From: JBOGVZ01 sp050692985
GTDB lineage: Bacteria > Actinomycetota > UBA4738 > CALAEC01
Direction: 5' to 3'
Length of the DNA stretch: 45,030 nucleotides
NCBI GenBank assembly: GCA_050692985.1
Contig: JBOGVZ010000056.1
Span: 1-45,030 of the forward strand
Below are positions 22,656 to 31,494 of this stretch, piece after piece. Numbering within the stretch: the first letter of the stretch is position 1; each line of letters starts with the position of its first letter. The notes under the pieces are model-generated. The model did no database searches. It saw only the letters and a program-made list of their open reading frames with translations, and was not told the origin of the DNA. Made by a program: the position numbers and the translations under genes.

Positions 22656-25042
22656 CAGGACCCCGCCTCCTGCTTCACACCCTCCACCGAGGCCACGGCT
22701 CGCAGGCGGCCCGACAGCAGCGCGTTGGCCCGGAAGCCCGGCTGGTTCCAGGGGACGAACGCCGAGCCCGGGACGACCGCGTCGGAGATCCGAACCGGCA
22801 GTTCCGCCTCCCCGGCGTCGGTCCGCACCCGGGCCGCCGCCCCGTCCTCCAGGCCGAGCCGGCCGGCGTCGTCCGGGTGGACCTCCACGAAGGCCTCGTC
22901 CTCGAGGGCGGCCTTGAGCTCGGCGGCATCCACCGACAACCGTCCCTCGTCGACCAGCAGCGGATAGGAGAACAGCACGACGGCACCCTCCTCGGGAGCG
23001 GGCTCCCGCCTGGTGCTCCCCGCCACCGGGGCCACGGCCCGCAGGCCCAGCAGCGAGCCCATCTCCCGGTGGAGGGCCTCCAGCGATCCCAGCCCCATGT
23101 CGGCCCCAATGACCTCAGAGAGCTCCTGGAAGATCTCCCGGTCCGGCCGGGCCAGCCCCGGGGCCGGGCGGATCGCCCCGAACCGCTGGCCGCGGCCCTC
23201 CCAGTCGGTGAAGTGCCCATCCTTCTCCAGGAACGCGGCGGCCGGGAGGGCGGCGTCCGCGTAGCCCCCGTACTCGCCGAGGGACAGGGCCTGGATCACC
23301 GTGAACGGCACGTTCTCCAGGGCCCGGCGGGCCAGGGCCGCGTCGGGGAAGTCCGACAGGGGATCGGTCCCCACCACGAACAGCACGTCGATCTCCCGCG
23401 CCGCGGACGCTTCCAGGATCTCCCGGGCGGGGTGGCCCGGCTCGGCCGGCACCGAGCCCCACACGGCCTCCACCGCTCCTCGCTCGGCCTCGTCGTCCAC
23501 CCGGCGCCCGCCCGGAAGCAGTCGGGGATGGACCCCGGCCCGGAGCGCTCCCCGGTCGCCGGCCCGGCGCGACAGCAGGGAGAACCGGGCCCGGAAGGCC
23601 TCGGCCAGGCTGACTGCCATCGACACCGCCCCGGGGCTGTCGCTCAGGCGGGGGCCGGCCAGGACCACCGCCCCCTCCCCCGCCTCGCCCAGGGCGGCGG
23701 CCACCCGCCCCTCCGGGCTGTCCCCTCCGGTGACCGTGAGGATCCGCTCGATGACCTCGCCCTCCTGGCCGGGCCGGCACAGGAGGTGCTCGGCCACGTC
23801 GGCGATGGCGGTCCTCCTGGGGTGGACCACGAATACCCGGGCCCCCCCGTCCCGGACGGCCTTGCGCAGCCGCAGGTGCAGGATCGGCAGCTCCTCCCTG
23901 GTGTCGAGCCCGACCACCACGATGGCCGGTGCCCCTTCCAGGTCCCGGTACGTCACCGGCATCCCGGCGGCGGCCGCCCGTTCCACGTCCACGGGGACCT
24001 CGGGTGCGCCCAGCATGCGATGGTCGATGTCGTTCGTCCGGAACACCGTCCGGGCCAGCTTCGACATCGCGTAGGCGTCCTCGTCGGCCAGCCGGCCACC
24101 GCCCAGGAAGGCCACCCGGCCGTCCCGGGCCCGCTCGGCCACGGCCTCGAAGACCTCGCGGTACGACACCGGTTCCAGCCCGGGCACCCGCAGCAGGGGC
24201 GTGGTCAGCCGGTCGCGGTCGGGGAACCGGAAGGCGTACCGGCCCTTGTCGCACAGCCACGCGTCGTTGACCTCCAGGTTGTCGCGGGCCAGGTGGCGGA
24301 CCACTTCGCCCCGGCGGATGTCCAGCCTCAGGTTGCACCCGCAGGCGCAGTGCGGGCACACGGTGTCGCCCGAGCGCACGTCGAACGGCCGGGCGGCGAA
24401 CCGGTACGTGGTCGAGGTCAGGGCTCCCACCGGGCAGATCTGCACGGTGTTGCCGGAGAACGGCGAGCGGAAGTCCTCACCCGGGGCGATGGCCACCTGT
24501 TCGGCCGCTCCCCGGTCGAACATCTCGATGAAGGGCTCGCCGGAGATCTGCTCGCAGAACCTGGTGCATCTGGTGCACAGCACGCACCGCTCCCGGTCCA
24601 GCAGGACCAGCGGCGACAGCGGGATCGGCTTGCGATACACCCGCTTGGGGTCGATGTACCGGCTCTCGCCCGGGCCGAACGCCAGGGCCTGGTCCTGGAG
24701 GGGGCACTCCCCGCCGCGGTCGCACACAGGACAGTCGAGGGGGTGGTTGATCAGCAGGAACTCGAGCTGGCCCTGCTGGGCCTTGGCCGCCACCTCGCTG
24801 GCGTGCTGCGTCTTCACCACCATCCCGTCCTCCACCGGGGTGGTGCACGAGGTGACCGGCTTGCGCTGGCCCTCGATCTCCACGATGCACTGCCGGCAGG
24901 CGCCCACCGGGTCGAGCAGCGGGTGCTCGCAGAACCGGGGGATCTCGATCCCGATGGCCTCGGCGGCCCGGATCACCAGCGTCCCGGCCGGGACGGTGAC
25001 CTCCCGGCCGTCCACGGTGAGCGTGACCAGACGCTCGCTCAC
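22655..25042 (-). CDS. nuoG: NADH-quinone oxidoreductase subunit G
   Basis: A 795-residue peripheral-arm subunit. An N-terminal [2Fe-2S] ferredoxin domain (CEHPLLDPVGACRQC and a later Cys in TSCTTP) is followed by HPLDCPVCDRGGECPLQD (N5-type, His plus three Cys) and CVLCTRCTRFCEQ with CPVGAL (N4). A fourth site, CPHCACGC-x27-C (WLCDKGRY), is the extra N7 cluster present in only some bacteria. The rest is a molybdopterin-oxidoreductase-like domain without evidence of cofactor use. Its GTG start overlaps the nuoF stop as GTGA. Confidence 0.95.
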   Translation of the reverse strand: MSERLVTLTVDGREVTVPAGTLVIRAAEAIGIEIPRFCEHPLLDPVGACRQCIVEIEGQRKPVTSCTTPVEDGMVVKTQHASEVAAKAQQGQLEFLLINHPLDCPVCDRGGECPLQDQALAFGPGESRYIDPKRVYRKPIPLSPLVLLDRERCVLCTRCTRFCEQISGEPFIEMFDRGAAEQVAIAPGEDFRSPFSGNTVQICPVGALTSTTYRFAARPFDVRSGDTVCPHCACGCNLRLDIRRGEVVRHLARDNLEVNDAWLCDKGRYAFRFPDRDRLTTPLLRVPGLEPVSYREVFEAVAERARDGRVAFLGGGRLADEDAYAMSKLARTVFRTNDIDHRMLGAPEVPVDVERAAAAGMPVTYRDLEGAPAIVVVGLDTREELPILHLRLRKAVRDGGARVFVVHPRRTAIADVAEHLLCRPGQEGEVIERILTVTGGDSPEGRVAAALGEAGEGAVVLAGPRLSDSPGAVSMAVSLAEAFRARFSLLSRRAGDRGALRAGVHPRLLPGGRRVDDEAERGAVEAVWGSVPAEPGHPAREILEASAAREIDVLFVVGTDPLSDFPDAALARRALENVPFTVIQALSLGEYGGYADAALPAAAFLEKDGHFTDWEGRGQRFGAIRPAPGLARPDREIFQELSEVIGADMGLGSLEALHREMGSLLGLRAVAPVAGSTRREPAPEEGAVVLFSYPLLVDEGRLSVDAAELKAALEDEAFVEVHPDDAGRLGLEDGAAARVRTDAGEAELPVRISDAVVPGSAFVPWNQPGFRANALLSGRLRAVASVEGVKQEAGS

Positions 25043-26394
25043 CGCAGCACCCGCCCCAGCTCCACGATGCCCTCCACGCCGCCCTCACGGGGCTCCGCGG
25101 CGCTGACCACCGGCCGCTCCCGGAACGGGCACCCCTGCCGGGTGACGTGCTCCACGTACTCGTCCCGGAAGTACTGGATCGACGAGTGGATCGGCGACAC
25201 CGCCCCGTCGCCGAGGGCGCAGAAGTTCTTGAACAGCATGTTGTCGCCCACGTCGTACATCACGTCGATGTCGTCGAGCCGCCCACCGCCGTTCTCCATC
25301 CGGTACAGGATCTTGGTCAGCCACCACGTGCCCTCGCGGCACGGCGTGCACTTGCCGCACGACTCGTGGGCGTAGAACTGGGTGAACCGCAGCACCGCGT
25401 CCACCACGCAGTCGGTGTCGTCGAGGACGATCACGGCGCCGGTCCCCAGCAGCGACCCCGCGGCGGAGATCGACTCGAAGTCCATGGGGGTGTCCAGGTG
25501 GTCCTCGGTGAGGAACGGCGTGGAGGATCCGCCGGGGGTCCACGCCTTGACCCGGCGGCCCTCCGGGACCCCGCCGGCCAGCTCGTCGATGATCACCCGA
25601 GCCGGGGTCCCCATGGGGGCCTCGTAGTTCCCGGGCCGGGCCACCTTGCCCGACACGCAGAAGACCTTCGTCCCGGTGGACTTCTCCGGGCCGATGCCGG
25701 CGAACCACTCGCCGCCCCGGTCGACGATGTGCGGGACGGTGGCCAGGGTCTCCACGTTGTTGACCACCGTGGGGCTCTTGTACAGGCCCTCGACCGCGGG
25801 GAACGGCGGCCGCAGCCGGGGCTGTCCTCGCTGGCCCTCCAGGGAGTTCAGCAGGGCGGTCTCCTCACCGCACTCGTAGGAGCCGGCCCCCCGGTGGATG
25901 ACGACGTCGAGGTCGAAGTCGCTGCCGGCGATGCCCTTCCCCAGGTACCCGCGGTCGTACGCCTCGGCCACGGCCCGCTCCAGGATGCGGCCGGGCTCCA
26001 GGAACTCGCCCCGGCAGTAGATGAACGCCCGGTGGCACCCCACCGCGTACGAGGCGATGGCGATGCCCTCCAGGAGCTGATGGGGGTCGCGCTCGATCAG
26101 CTCCCGGTCCTTGAAGGTCCCCGGCTCCCCCTCGTCCGCGTTGCACACCACGTACACCGGCTTGCCGGTGTCCTTGGGGATGAACGACAACTTGATGCCG
26201 GTGGGGAACCCGGCGCCGCCCCGGCCCCGCAACCCCGACGTCTTGACCTCGTCGATGATCGCCTCGGGGGACATCGACAGCGCCTTGGCCAGGGCCCGGT
26301 ACCCGCCGTGCTCCAGGTACCCGTCGATGGTGTGGGCCCCCTCGACACCCCACCGGACGGTGACCACGGGCTCGCGCTCAGCCACGGTCGTCAC
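25039..26394 (-). CDS. nuoF: NADH-quinone oxidoreductase subunit F (NADH-binding)
   Basis: 451 residues from GTG. GLRGRGGAGFPTGIK is the glycine-rich FMN/NADH-binding loop; CNADEGEPGTFKDR is part of the FMN site; SCGKCTPCREGT plus the Cys in FCALGD ligate the N3 [4Fe-4S] cluster. NuoF oxidises NADH and reduces FMN, the electron entry point. It is present only in cluster 2, so only that complex can clearly be an NADH dehydrogenase. Overlaps nuoE by 17 nt. Confidence 0.96.
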   Translation of the reverse strand: MTTVAEREPVVTVRWGVEGAHTIDGYLEHGGYRALAKALSMSPEAIIDEVKTSGLRGRGGAGFPTGIKLSFIPKDTGKPVYVVCNADEGEPGTFKDRELIERDPHQLLEGIAIASYAVGCHRAFIYCRGEFLEPGRILERAVAEAYDRGYLGKGIAGSDFDLDVVIHRGAGSYECGEETALLNSLEGQRGQPRLRPPFPAVEGLYKSPTVVNNVETLATVPHIVDRGGEWFAGIGPEKSTGTKVFCVSGKVARPGNYEAPMGTPARVIIDELAGGVPEGRRVKAWTPGGSSTPFLTEDHLDTPMDFESISAAGSLLGTGAVIVLDDTDCVVDAVLRFTQFYAHESCGKCTPCREGTWWLTKILYRMENGGGRLDDIDVMYDVGDNMLFKNFCALGDGAVSPIHSSIQYFRDEYVEHVTRQGCPFRERPVVSAAEPREGGVEGIVELGRVLR

Positions 26395-26941
26395 CCAGCC
26401 CGGCCAGGATGCGGGAGGTGGCCCGGTGGTCGACGGGCGCCGGGCCCCGGGAGGGCCGGGGGACCTCGCCGGCCCGCAGCCGCTCGATCATCTCGACCAC
26501 GCCCTCCTCGGTGACCCGGTCGTAGTTACAGTAGTTGACCTGGACCACCGGGGCCGCGTCGCAGGCTCCCAGGCACTCCACCTCCTCCAGGGTGAACATC
26601 CCGTCGTCGGTCACCGCCAGGGCGTTCGGGCCCAGGGCCTCGCGGGCCCGGTCGAACAGGCGCCTGGCCCCGGCCAGCCCGCACGACAGGTTCGTGCACA
26701 CCGAGACCACCCACGACCCCGTGGGGTGCTGCTTGAGCATCGTGTAGAAGGTGGACACCGCCTCGACCTGGGCGGTGGACAGCCCCAGGAGCTCGGCCAC
26801 CTCCTGCATGCCCCCGCGGGTGACGTGGCCCTGCTCGGCCTGGACCAGGTACAGGAGGGGGATCAGCGCCGACCGCCCGTCGGGGTACTCGGCGATCAGC
26901 TCCTCGGCCGTGCGCCGCAGCTCGTCGGAGAGCACGGTCAT
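26378..26941 (-). CDS. nuoE: NADH-quinone oxidoreductase subunit E (24-kDa, [2Fe-2S])
   Basis: 187 residues with an N-terminal helical domain and a thioredoxin-fold [2Fe-2S] domain. The four ligands are in VCTNLSCGLAGA and ECLGACDAAP, the N1a pattern. It works with NuoF. About 30 C-terminal residues after the domain are Pro/Arg-rich. The gene is 61 bp downstream of nuoD, and that gap holds a small inverted repeat. Confidence 0.95.
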   Translation of the reverse strand: MTVLSDELRRTAEELIAEYPDGRSALIPLLYLVQAEQGHVTRGGMQEVAELLGLSTAQVEAVSTFYTMLKQHPTGSWVVSVCTNLSCGLAGARRLFDRAREALGPNALAVTDDGMFTLEEVECLGACDAAPVVQVNYCNYDRVTEEGVVEMIERLRAGEVPRPSRGPAPVDHRATSRILAGLGDDRG

Positions 26942-26961
26942 CCGGTTCTCCAGAGCCCCCG

Positions 26962-26993
26962 CGATCCGCGGCGACCGAAGGGAGCGAGGATCG
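26962..26993. repeat. Short inverted repeat between nuoE and nuoD
   Basis: CGATCC (26962-26967) and GGATCG (26988-26993) flank a 20-bp centre inside the only sizeable gap (61 bp) between nuoD and nuoE. The arrangement is like REP-type intergenic palindromes or an mRNA-processing hairpin. With one copy in the window neither can be chosen. Confidence 0.35.
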
Positions 26994-27002
26994 TGGGGTG
27001 GA

Positions 27003-28286
27003 TCATCGGTCCACGCCCCCCATGACCGGGTCCACGCTGGCCACCGAGGCGATCACGTCGGCCAGCAGCCGGCCCCGGACCATCTCCGGCAGGGCCGGGA
27101 GGTTGCAGAACGAGGGGTCCCGCACCCGCACCCGGTACGGCCGCACCCCCCCGTCCGACACCACGTAGTAGCCCAGCTCGCCTCGGGGCGACTCCACGGC
27201 CGTGTACACCTCGCCGGCGGGGACGCTGATCCCCTGGGTGACGATCTTGAAGTGGTTGATCAGCGCCTCCATGGAGTCCTCCATGATGTGGCGCACGTAC
27301 TCCTCGGAGTTCCCGATCCCGTCGGGCCCCACGGTGAGGTGGGCCGGCCACCGCAGCTTGGGGTCCTCGATCATCACCGGGCCCCCGGGGAGCCGGTCCA
27401 GGGCCTGCCCGGCGATCCGCAGCGACTGGCGCATCTCCTCGATGCGGACCTGGTACCGGGCCAGGCAGTCGGCCTCGGTGCGGGTGGGGACGTCGAACTC
27501 GTAGTCCTCGTACCCGAGGTAGGGGTTGGCCCGGCGCAGGTCGTGGGCCACCCCGGCGGCCCGCAGCAGCGGGCCGGTCACCCCCAGCCGAAGGGCCGCC
27601 TCGGCCGGGAGGATCCCCACGCCACGGTTGCGCTCCAGCCAGATCGGGTTGTTCGACAGCAGGTCCTCGTACTCGTCGATGCGCCCGGGCATCAGCTCCA
27701 GGAAGTCGCGGACCCGTTCCTCGGCGCCGTCCGGGAGGTCCATGGACAGCCCGCCGATCCGGAAGTACGCGTGGTTCATCCGCAGGCCGGAGATCGCCTC
27801 GAAGATGTCCAGTATCAGCTCCCGCTCCCGGAAGCCGTACAGCATCATGGAGATGGCCCCCAGCTCCAGACCGGAGGTGGCCAGCCAGATCAGGTGGCTG
27901 GCGATGCGGTTGAGCTCGCAGATCAGCACCCGAAGCGTCTGGGCCCGGGGCGGGGCCTCGATCCCCAGCAGCCGCTCCACCGACAGGCAGTAGGCCACCT
28001 CGTTGAAGAACGGCGACAGGTAGTCCATGCGGGTCACGAACGTCACGCCCTGCTGCCAGGTGCGGTACTCGGCGTTCTTCTCGATGCCGGTGTGCAGGTA
28101 GCCCACGATCGGCTTGCAGTCGACGATCGTCTCGCCGTCCAGGGTGAGGAGCAGCCGGAGCACCCCGTGCGTGGAGGGGTGCTGGGGTCCCATGTTCACC
28201 ACCATGAGGTCCTCGCGGAGGTCCTGGGCCGACACGCCCAGGCCCACCTCGGGGCCGCCCAGCTCGGGGGGCACCTGCTCGGCCAT
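27003..28286 (-). CDS. nuoD: NADH-quinone oxidoreductase subunit D (49-kDa, quinone site)
   Basis: 427 residues from ATG (MAEQVPPELG). NMGPQHPSTHGVLRLLLTLD contains the His of the quinone-binding loop. KNAEYRTWQQGVTFVTRMDY and the C-terminal DPVMGGVDR are also typical. NuoD forms the quinone pocket with NuoB and NuoH. It is the only nuoD in the window; cluster 1 lacks one. It lies 7 bp downstream of nuoC2. Confidence 0.96.
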   Translation of the reverse strand: MAEQVPPELGGPEVGLGVSAQDLREDLMVVNMGPQHPSTHGVLRLLLTLDGETIVDCKPIVGYLHTGIEKNAEYRTWQQGVTFVTRMDYLSPFFNEVAYCLSVERLLGIEAPPRAQTLRVLICELNRIASHLIWLATSGLELGAISMMLYGFRERELILDIFEAISGLRMNHAYFRIGGLSMDLPDGAEERVRDFLELMPGRIDEYEDLLSNNPIWLERNRGVGILPAEAALRLGVTGPLLRAAGVAHDLRRANPYLGYEDYEFDVPTRTEADCLARYQVRIEEMRQSLRIAGQALDRLPGGPVMIEDPKLRWPAHLTVGPDGIGNSEEYVRHIMEDSMEALINHFKIVTQGISVPAGEVYTAVESPRGELGYYVVSDGGVRPYRVRVRDPSFCNLPALPEMVRGRLLADVIASVASVDPVMGGVDR

Positions 28287-28293
28287 GGCCGGC

Positions 28294-28791
28294 CTAGAGC
28301 CCCCGCTCGTCCGGGGGCGGCACGAACGCCCCCTTGTACTGGGTGGCCACCCCGCCCAGGGGATGGTCCTTGCGCAGTGGATATCCCTCCCAGTCGTCGG
28401 GCATGAGGATCCGCCGCAGGTCGGGGTGTCCCTCGAACGTCACCCCGTAGAAGTCGTAGACCTCACGCTCCTGCCAGTCGGCCGCCGGGAAGACGGACAC
28501 CAGCGAGGGCGCCCGGAGGTCGTCCCCGGGCAGCCCAACCTTCACCCGGACCCGGTGGCGATGCTCCATCGAGTACAGGTGGTAGGCCATCCAGATCCGG
28601 GGCTCGCGGCCGGGCCAGTCCGTGCAGGAGACATCGGACAGGAAGCCGAACGACAGGTCCCCCTGGTCCCGCAGCCAGGTGACGGCCTGCCGGAGCTCGT
28701 CGCGGGAGGTGGTCACGGTGACCTCGCCGCGGGCCACCAGGACGTCGTCCCACCGCCGCCGGAGCCGCTCCGCCAGGTCGTCGGTGCGCAT
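28294..28791 (-). CDS. nuoC: NADH-quinone oxidoreductase subunit C (cluster 2)
   Basis: 165 residues starting ATG (MRTDDLAERL). The 30-kDa-subunit signature is clear in SVFPAADWQEREVYDFYGVT followed by HPDLRRILMPDDWEGYPLRK. It is a peripheral-arm scaffold next to NuoD. The gene is adjacent to nuoB2 with 3 bp between them, and there is no acidic tail like that of NuoC1. Confidence 0.95.
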   Translation of the reverse strand: MRTDDLAERLRRRWDDVLVARGEVTVTTSRDELRQAVTWLRDQGDLSFGFLSDVSCTDWPGREPRIWMAYHLYSMEHRHRVRVKVGLPGDDLRAPSLVSVFPAADWQEREVYDFYGVTFEGHPDLRRILMPDDWEGYPLRKDHPLGGVATQYKGAFVPPPDERGL

Positions 28792-28794
28792 GGC

Positions 28795-29282
<488 letters not shown>

Positions 29283-29292
<10 letters not shown>

Positions 29293-29642
29293 TCCAGCCC
29301 GCCTCGCTGCCACACGTACACGTACGCCACGAACACCAGGCCGATGAACACCACCATCTCCACCAGCCCGAACAGCCCCAGCTGGCGGAACGACACCGCC
29401 CACGGGAACAGGAAGATCGTCTCGATGTCGAACACGATGAACAGCATGGCGATCACGTAGAACTTCACCGGGAACCGCTCCCGGGGGATCCGCTCGGGGA
29501 CGATCCCGCACTCGTACGGCGACAGCTTGGCCGGGGTGGGGTGCTTCGGCCGCAGCAGGGCCGAGGCCCCCAGCGATGCCACCGCGAACACCGTGGCCAG
29601 CCCGGTGAGGAGGACGATCGGGAGCCAGTCACCCAGCGTCAT
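29283..29642 (-). CDS. nuoA: NADH-quinone oxidoreductase subunit A (cluster 2)
   Basis: 119 residues, three membrane segments, with SPYECGIVPERIPRERFPVK and FIVFDIETIFLFPWAVSF. The ATG at 29642 overlaps the stop of the upstream flavoprotein gene as ATGA. The whole nuo2 operon is therefore translationally coupled to that reductase and probably shares its promoter at 30945-30950. Confidence 0.95.
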
Positions 29643-30937
29643 CGCTCGGGGCTGATCCGCACCAGCCAGTCCATGACCCGGTCGTCCAGGTCGCCCTGGG
29701 GCCCGTCGGAGAGGTTGGCCAGCAGCCGCAGGGCGAAGCGCATCAGCCGCTCCCGGGGGAACCCGTGGAGGACCGAGTACCGCATGATCCTGGGGTTGCC
29801 GATGGCCTTGGCGAAGGCCCGTCCGGCGGTGAAGTACCGGGCGTAGCGCCGGCGCAGGACCAGGGGGTAGGTGTGGGCCAGCCCCGGCCGGCCCGAGGCC
29901 ATCGCGTCGTGCACGAGCTCCGCGGCCAGCTCGCCGGTCTCCATGGCGTAGGCGATCCCCTCGCCGGTGAACGGGTTGACCAGGCCGCCGGCGTCGCCGA
30001 CCACCAGCAGCCCGGGCAGCGCCAGGGGGCGGCGGTTCATCCCCATCGGCAGGGGCCCGGACAGGACCGGCCCGGCGGCGGTCTCCTCTCCGATCTCCCA
30101 GTCGGGGGGAAGGTGGGCCACGAAGGTGTCGAGCATCCTCCGCGGCGAGATCTCCTTGAACATCTTCGTGGTGTTGAGCAGCCCGGCGCCGACGTTCAGG
30201 ATGCCGTCGCCCACCGGGAAGATCCATCCGTAGCCCGGGAGGATGACCCCGCCCTCCAGCAGGTCGAACCACGACTCCAGATAGGTCCCCTGCTCCCGGG
30301 GGCTGCGGTAGTACCGGCGGGCGGCCACCCCCAGGGGGCGGGTGGGGTCGCGGCGGACCCCGGCCTTCTGGGCGAACCGGGACGAGGCGCCGTCCGCGGC
30401 CACCACGAACCGGGCCCGCACGGTCTCGTCCTCGCCGCCCTCGCGGCGGACCCGGGCCCCCACGACCCAGCTCCGGTCCACCAGCGGGGCCAGGGCCTCG
30501 GTTCGCTCCCACACCCGGGCTCCGGCCTTGATGGCCCGCTGGGCCAGGAGGTGGTCGAAGTCGTGCCGGGTGCGAACCACGCCGAAGTCGGGGAACCGCT
30601 CCAGCTTCGGCCACGGGAGGTTCAGCGTGACGGTCGGCCCGTACACCCGCAGCCCCTCCACCCGGATGAACCCGGCCTCGGTGGCGTCGACGCCCATCCG
30701 CTGCACGGCCCGAACCCCTCGGGGGGTCAGGCCGTCGCCGCACACCTTCTCCCTGGGGAACGAGGCCTTGTCCACGACCAGGACGTCCACACCGTGCCGG
30801 GCCAGGTGGTAGGCGGCCGCGGACCCCCCGGGGCCCGACCCAATAACCAGGACGTCCACCTCGGTGGTCCGTCCGTCGGGCGGGGAAAGAGGCTCCCCCC
30901 GCGCCGGCTCGATCGCGGGGCTTGTGAAGCCTTTCAC
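29639..30937 (-). CDS. Geranylgeranyl/menaquinone-reductase-family flavoprotein
   Basis: Up to 432 residues. The FAD-binding motif GSGPGGSAAAYHLARHG is followed by KVCGDGLTPRGV. A PGYGWIFPVGDGILNVG segment (the P-x-Y-x-W-x-FP signature of the family) and the second FAD motif VGDAGGLVNPFTGEGIAYA follow. Family members saturate isoprenoid double bonds of chlorophyll, archaeal lipids or, in mycobacteria (MenJ), the menaquinone tail. Beside nuo and prenyl-synthase genes, menaquinone reduction is most likely. The start is either GTG 30937, exactly 7 nt after TAGCAT (leaderless, inside the operator), or GTG 30859 (406 aa). Neither has a ribosome-binding site. I prefer 30937 because other genes here show the same spacing. 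Confidence 0.88.
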   Translation of the reverse strand: MKGFTSPAIEPARGEPLSPPDGRTTEVDVLVIGSGPGGSAAAYHLARHGVDVLVVDKASFPREKVCGDGLTPRGVRAVQRMGVDATEAGFIRVEGLRVYGPTVTLNLPWPKLERFPDFGVVRTRHDFDHLLAQRAIKAGARVWERTEALAPLVDRSWVVGARVRREGGEDETVRARFVVAADGASSRFAQKAGVRRDPTRPLGVAARRYYRSPREQGTYLESWFDLLEGGVILPGYGWIFPVGDGILNVGAGLLNTTKMFKEISPRRMLDTFVAHLPPDWEIGEETAAGPVLSGPLPMGMNRRPLALPGLLVVGDAGGLVNPFTGEGIAYAMETGELAAELVHDAMASGRPGLAHTYPLVLRRRYARYFTAGRAFAKAIGNPRIMRYSVLHGFPRERLMRFALRLLANLSDGPQGDLDDRVMDWLVRISPER

Positions 30938-30950
30938 AAGCCCGATGCTA
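30918..30950 (-). promoter_or_regulatory. Promoter and Rex-like operator of the reductase-nuo2 operon
   Basis: A perfect palindrome with 11-bp arms and a 4-bp centre spans 30918-30943. Its core on the plus strand is TTGTGAAGCCTTTCACAA (30922-30939). On the minus strand a TAGCAT -10 box (30950-30945) lies 5 bp before the core, the same spacing as at nuoA1. The operator covers the transcription start and the probable GTG start codon. Rex of Streptomyces binds TTGTGAA-N4-TTCACAA-type sites and controls nuo, so redox control of this operon is the simplest reading. Confidence 0.78.
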
Positions 30951-30993
30951 GACCCGTCGGCCGGCGGGTGGCAAACGGAAGGCCCGGCCCCGG

Positions 30994-31488
30994 CTAGCCC
31001 TGGGCGGCGTCGGCGTCGGGCTCGCGGAGGGCGTGGTCCCAGGCGGCCAGCCGCTGGGGCCGGATCCGCAGCATGCCAGGGCTCTCGACCTGCTCGGCGT
31101 AGTCGCGGAAGCCCCCGCCGGCCAGCAGCAGGCGGTACTTCTCGAACCACGCCGACATCACCCCGCGGAGGGCCGGGTGCTCGGGGACCAGCGGCTCCGC
31201 CCGGCCGAACACCACCACGCCGGCCAGCTCCCGCCAGGTGCGGCCCCGGTGGAAGGCCAGCGACACGCGGGCGTCCCGCTCGACGTTGCGCCACGTGGCG
31301 GACTCCCGGCGGCACGACACGTACACGCCCTCCTCGCGCCAGATGAACCACAGGGGAACCACGTGGGGGCTGCCGTCGGCCCTGGTGGTGGCCACGTGCA
31401 CCACCGGCAGGTCCCGGAAGACGCGCCGCGCGTCCAGGAGTCTCAAGGGACGACTGTTGTCGCACACCGCGAGGACCGAATCAACCAT
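30994..31488 (-). CDS. PPOX-class pyridoxamine-phosphate-oxidase-like flavin-binding protein
   Basis: 164 residues with the split-barrel pattern LPVVHVATTRADGSPHVVPL followed by WFIWREEGVYVSCRRESAT and RNVERDARVSLAF. Such proteins bind FMN, F420 or heme. The lack of the PNPOx C-terminal signature argues against true pyridoxamine oxidase. ATG start at 31488, 6 bp after the GGPP-synthase-type gene, so it is in that operon. It ends 44 bp before the promoter of the reductase-nuo2 operon. The substrate is unknown. Confidence 0.8.
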   Translation of the reverse strand: MVDSVLAVCDNSRPLRLLDARRVFRDLPVVHVATTRADGSPHVVPLWFIWREEGVYVSCRRESATWRNVERDARVSLAFHRGRTWRELAGVVVFGRAEPLVPEHPALRGVMSAWFEKYRLLLAGGGFRDYAEQVESPGMLRIRPQRLAAWDHALREPDADAAQG

Positions 31489-31494
31489 CCTCGC

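Noticed and set aside
29639..31465. Longest reading of the reductase gene, starting at 31465
   Set aside because: The first 170 codons overlap the PPOX gene in another frame and pass through the promoter-operator. The FAD-binding start motif begins only at about 30850.
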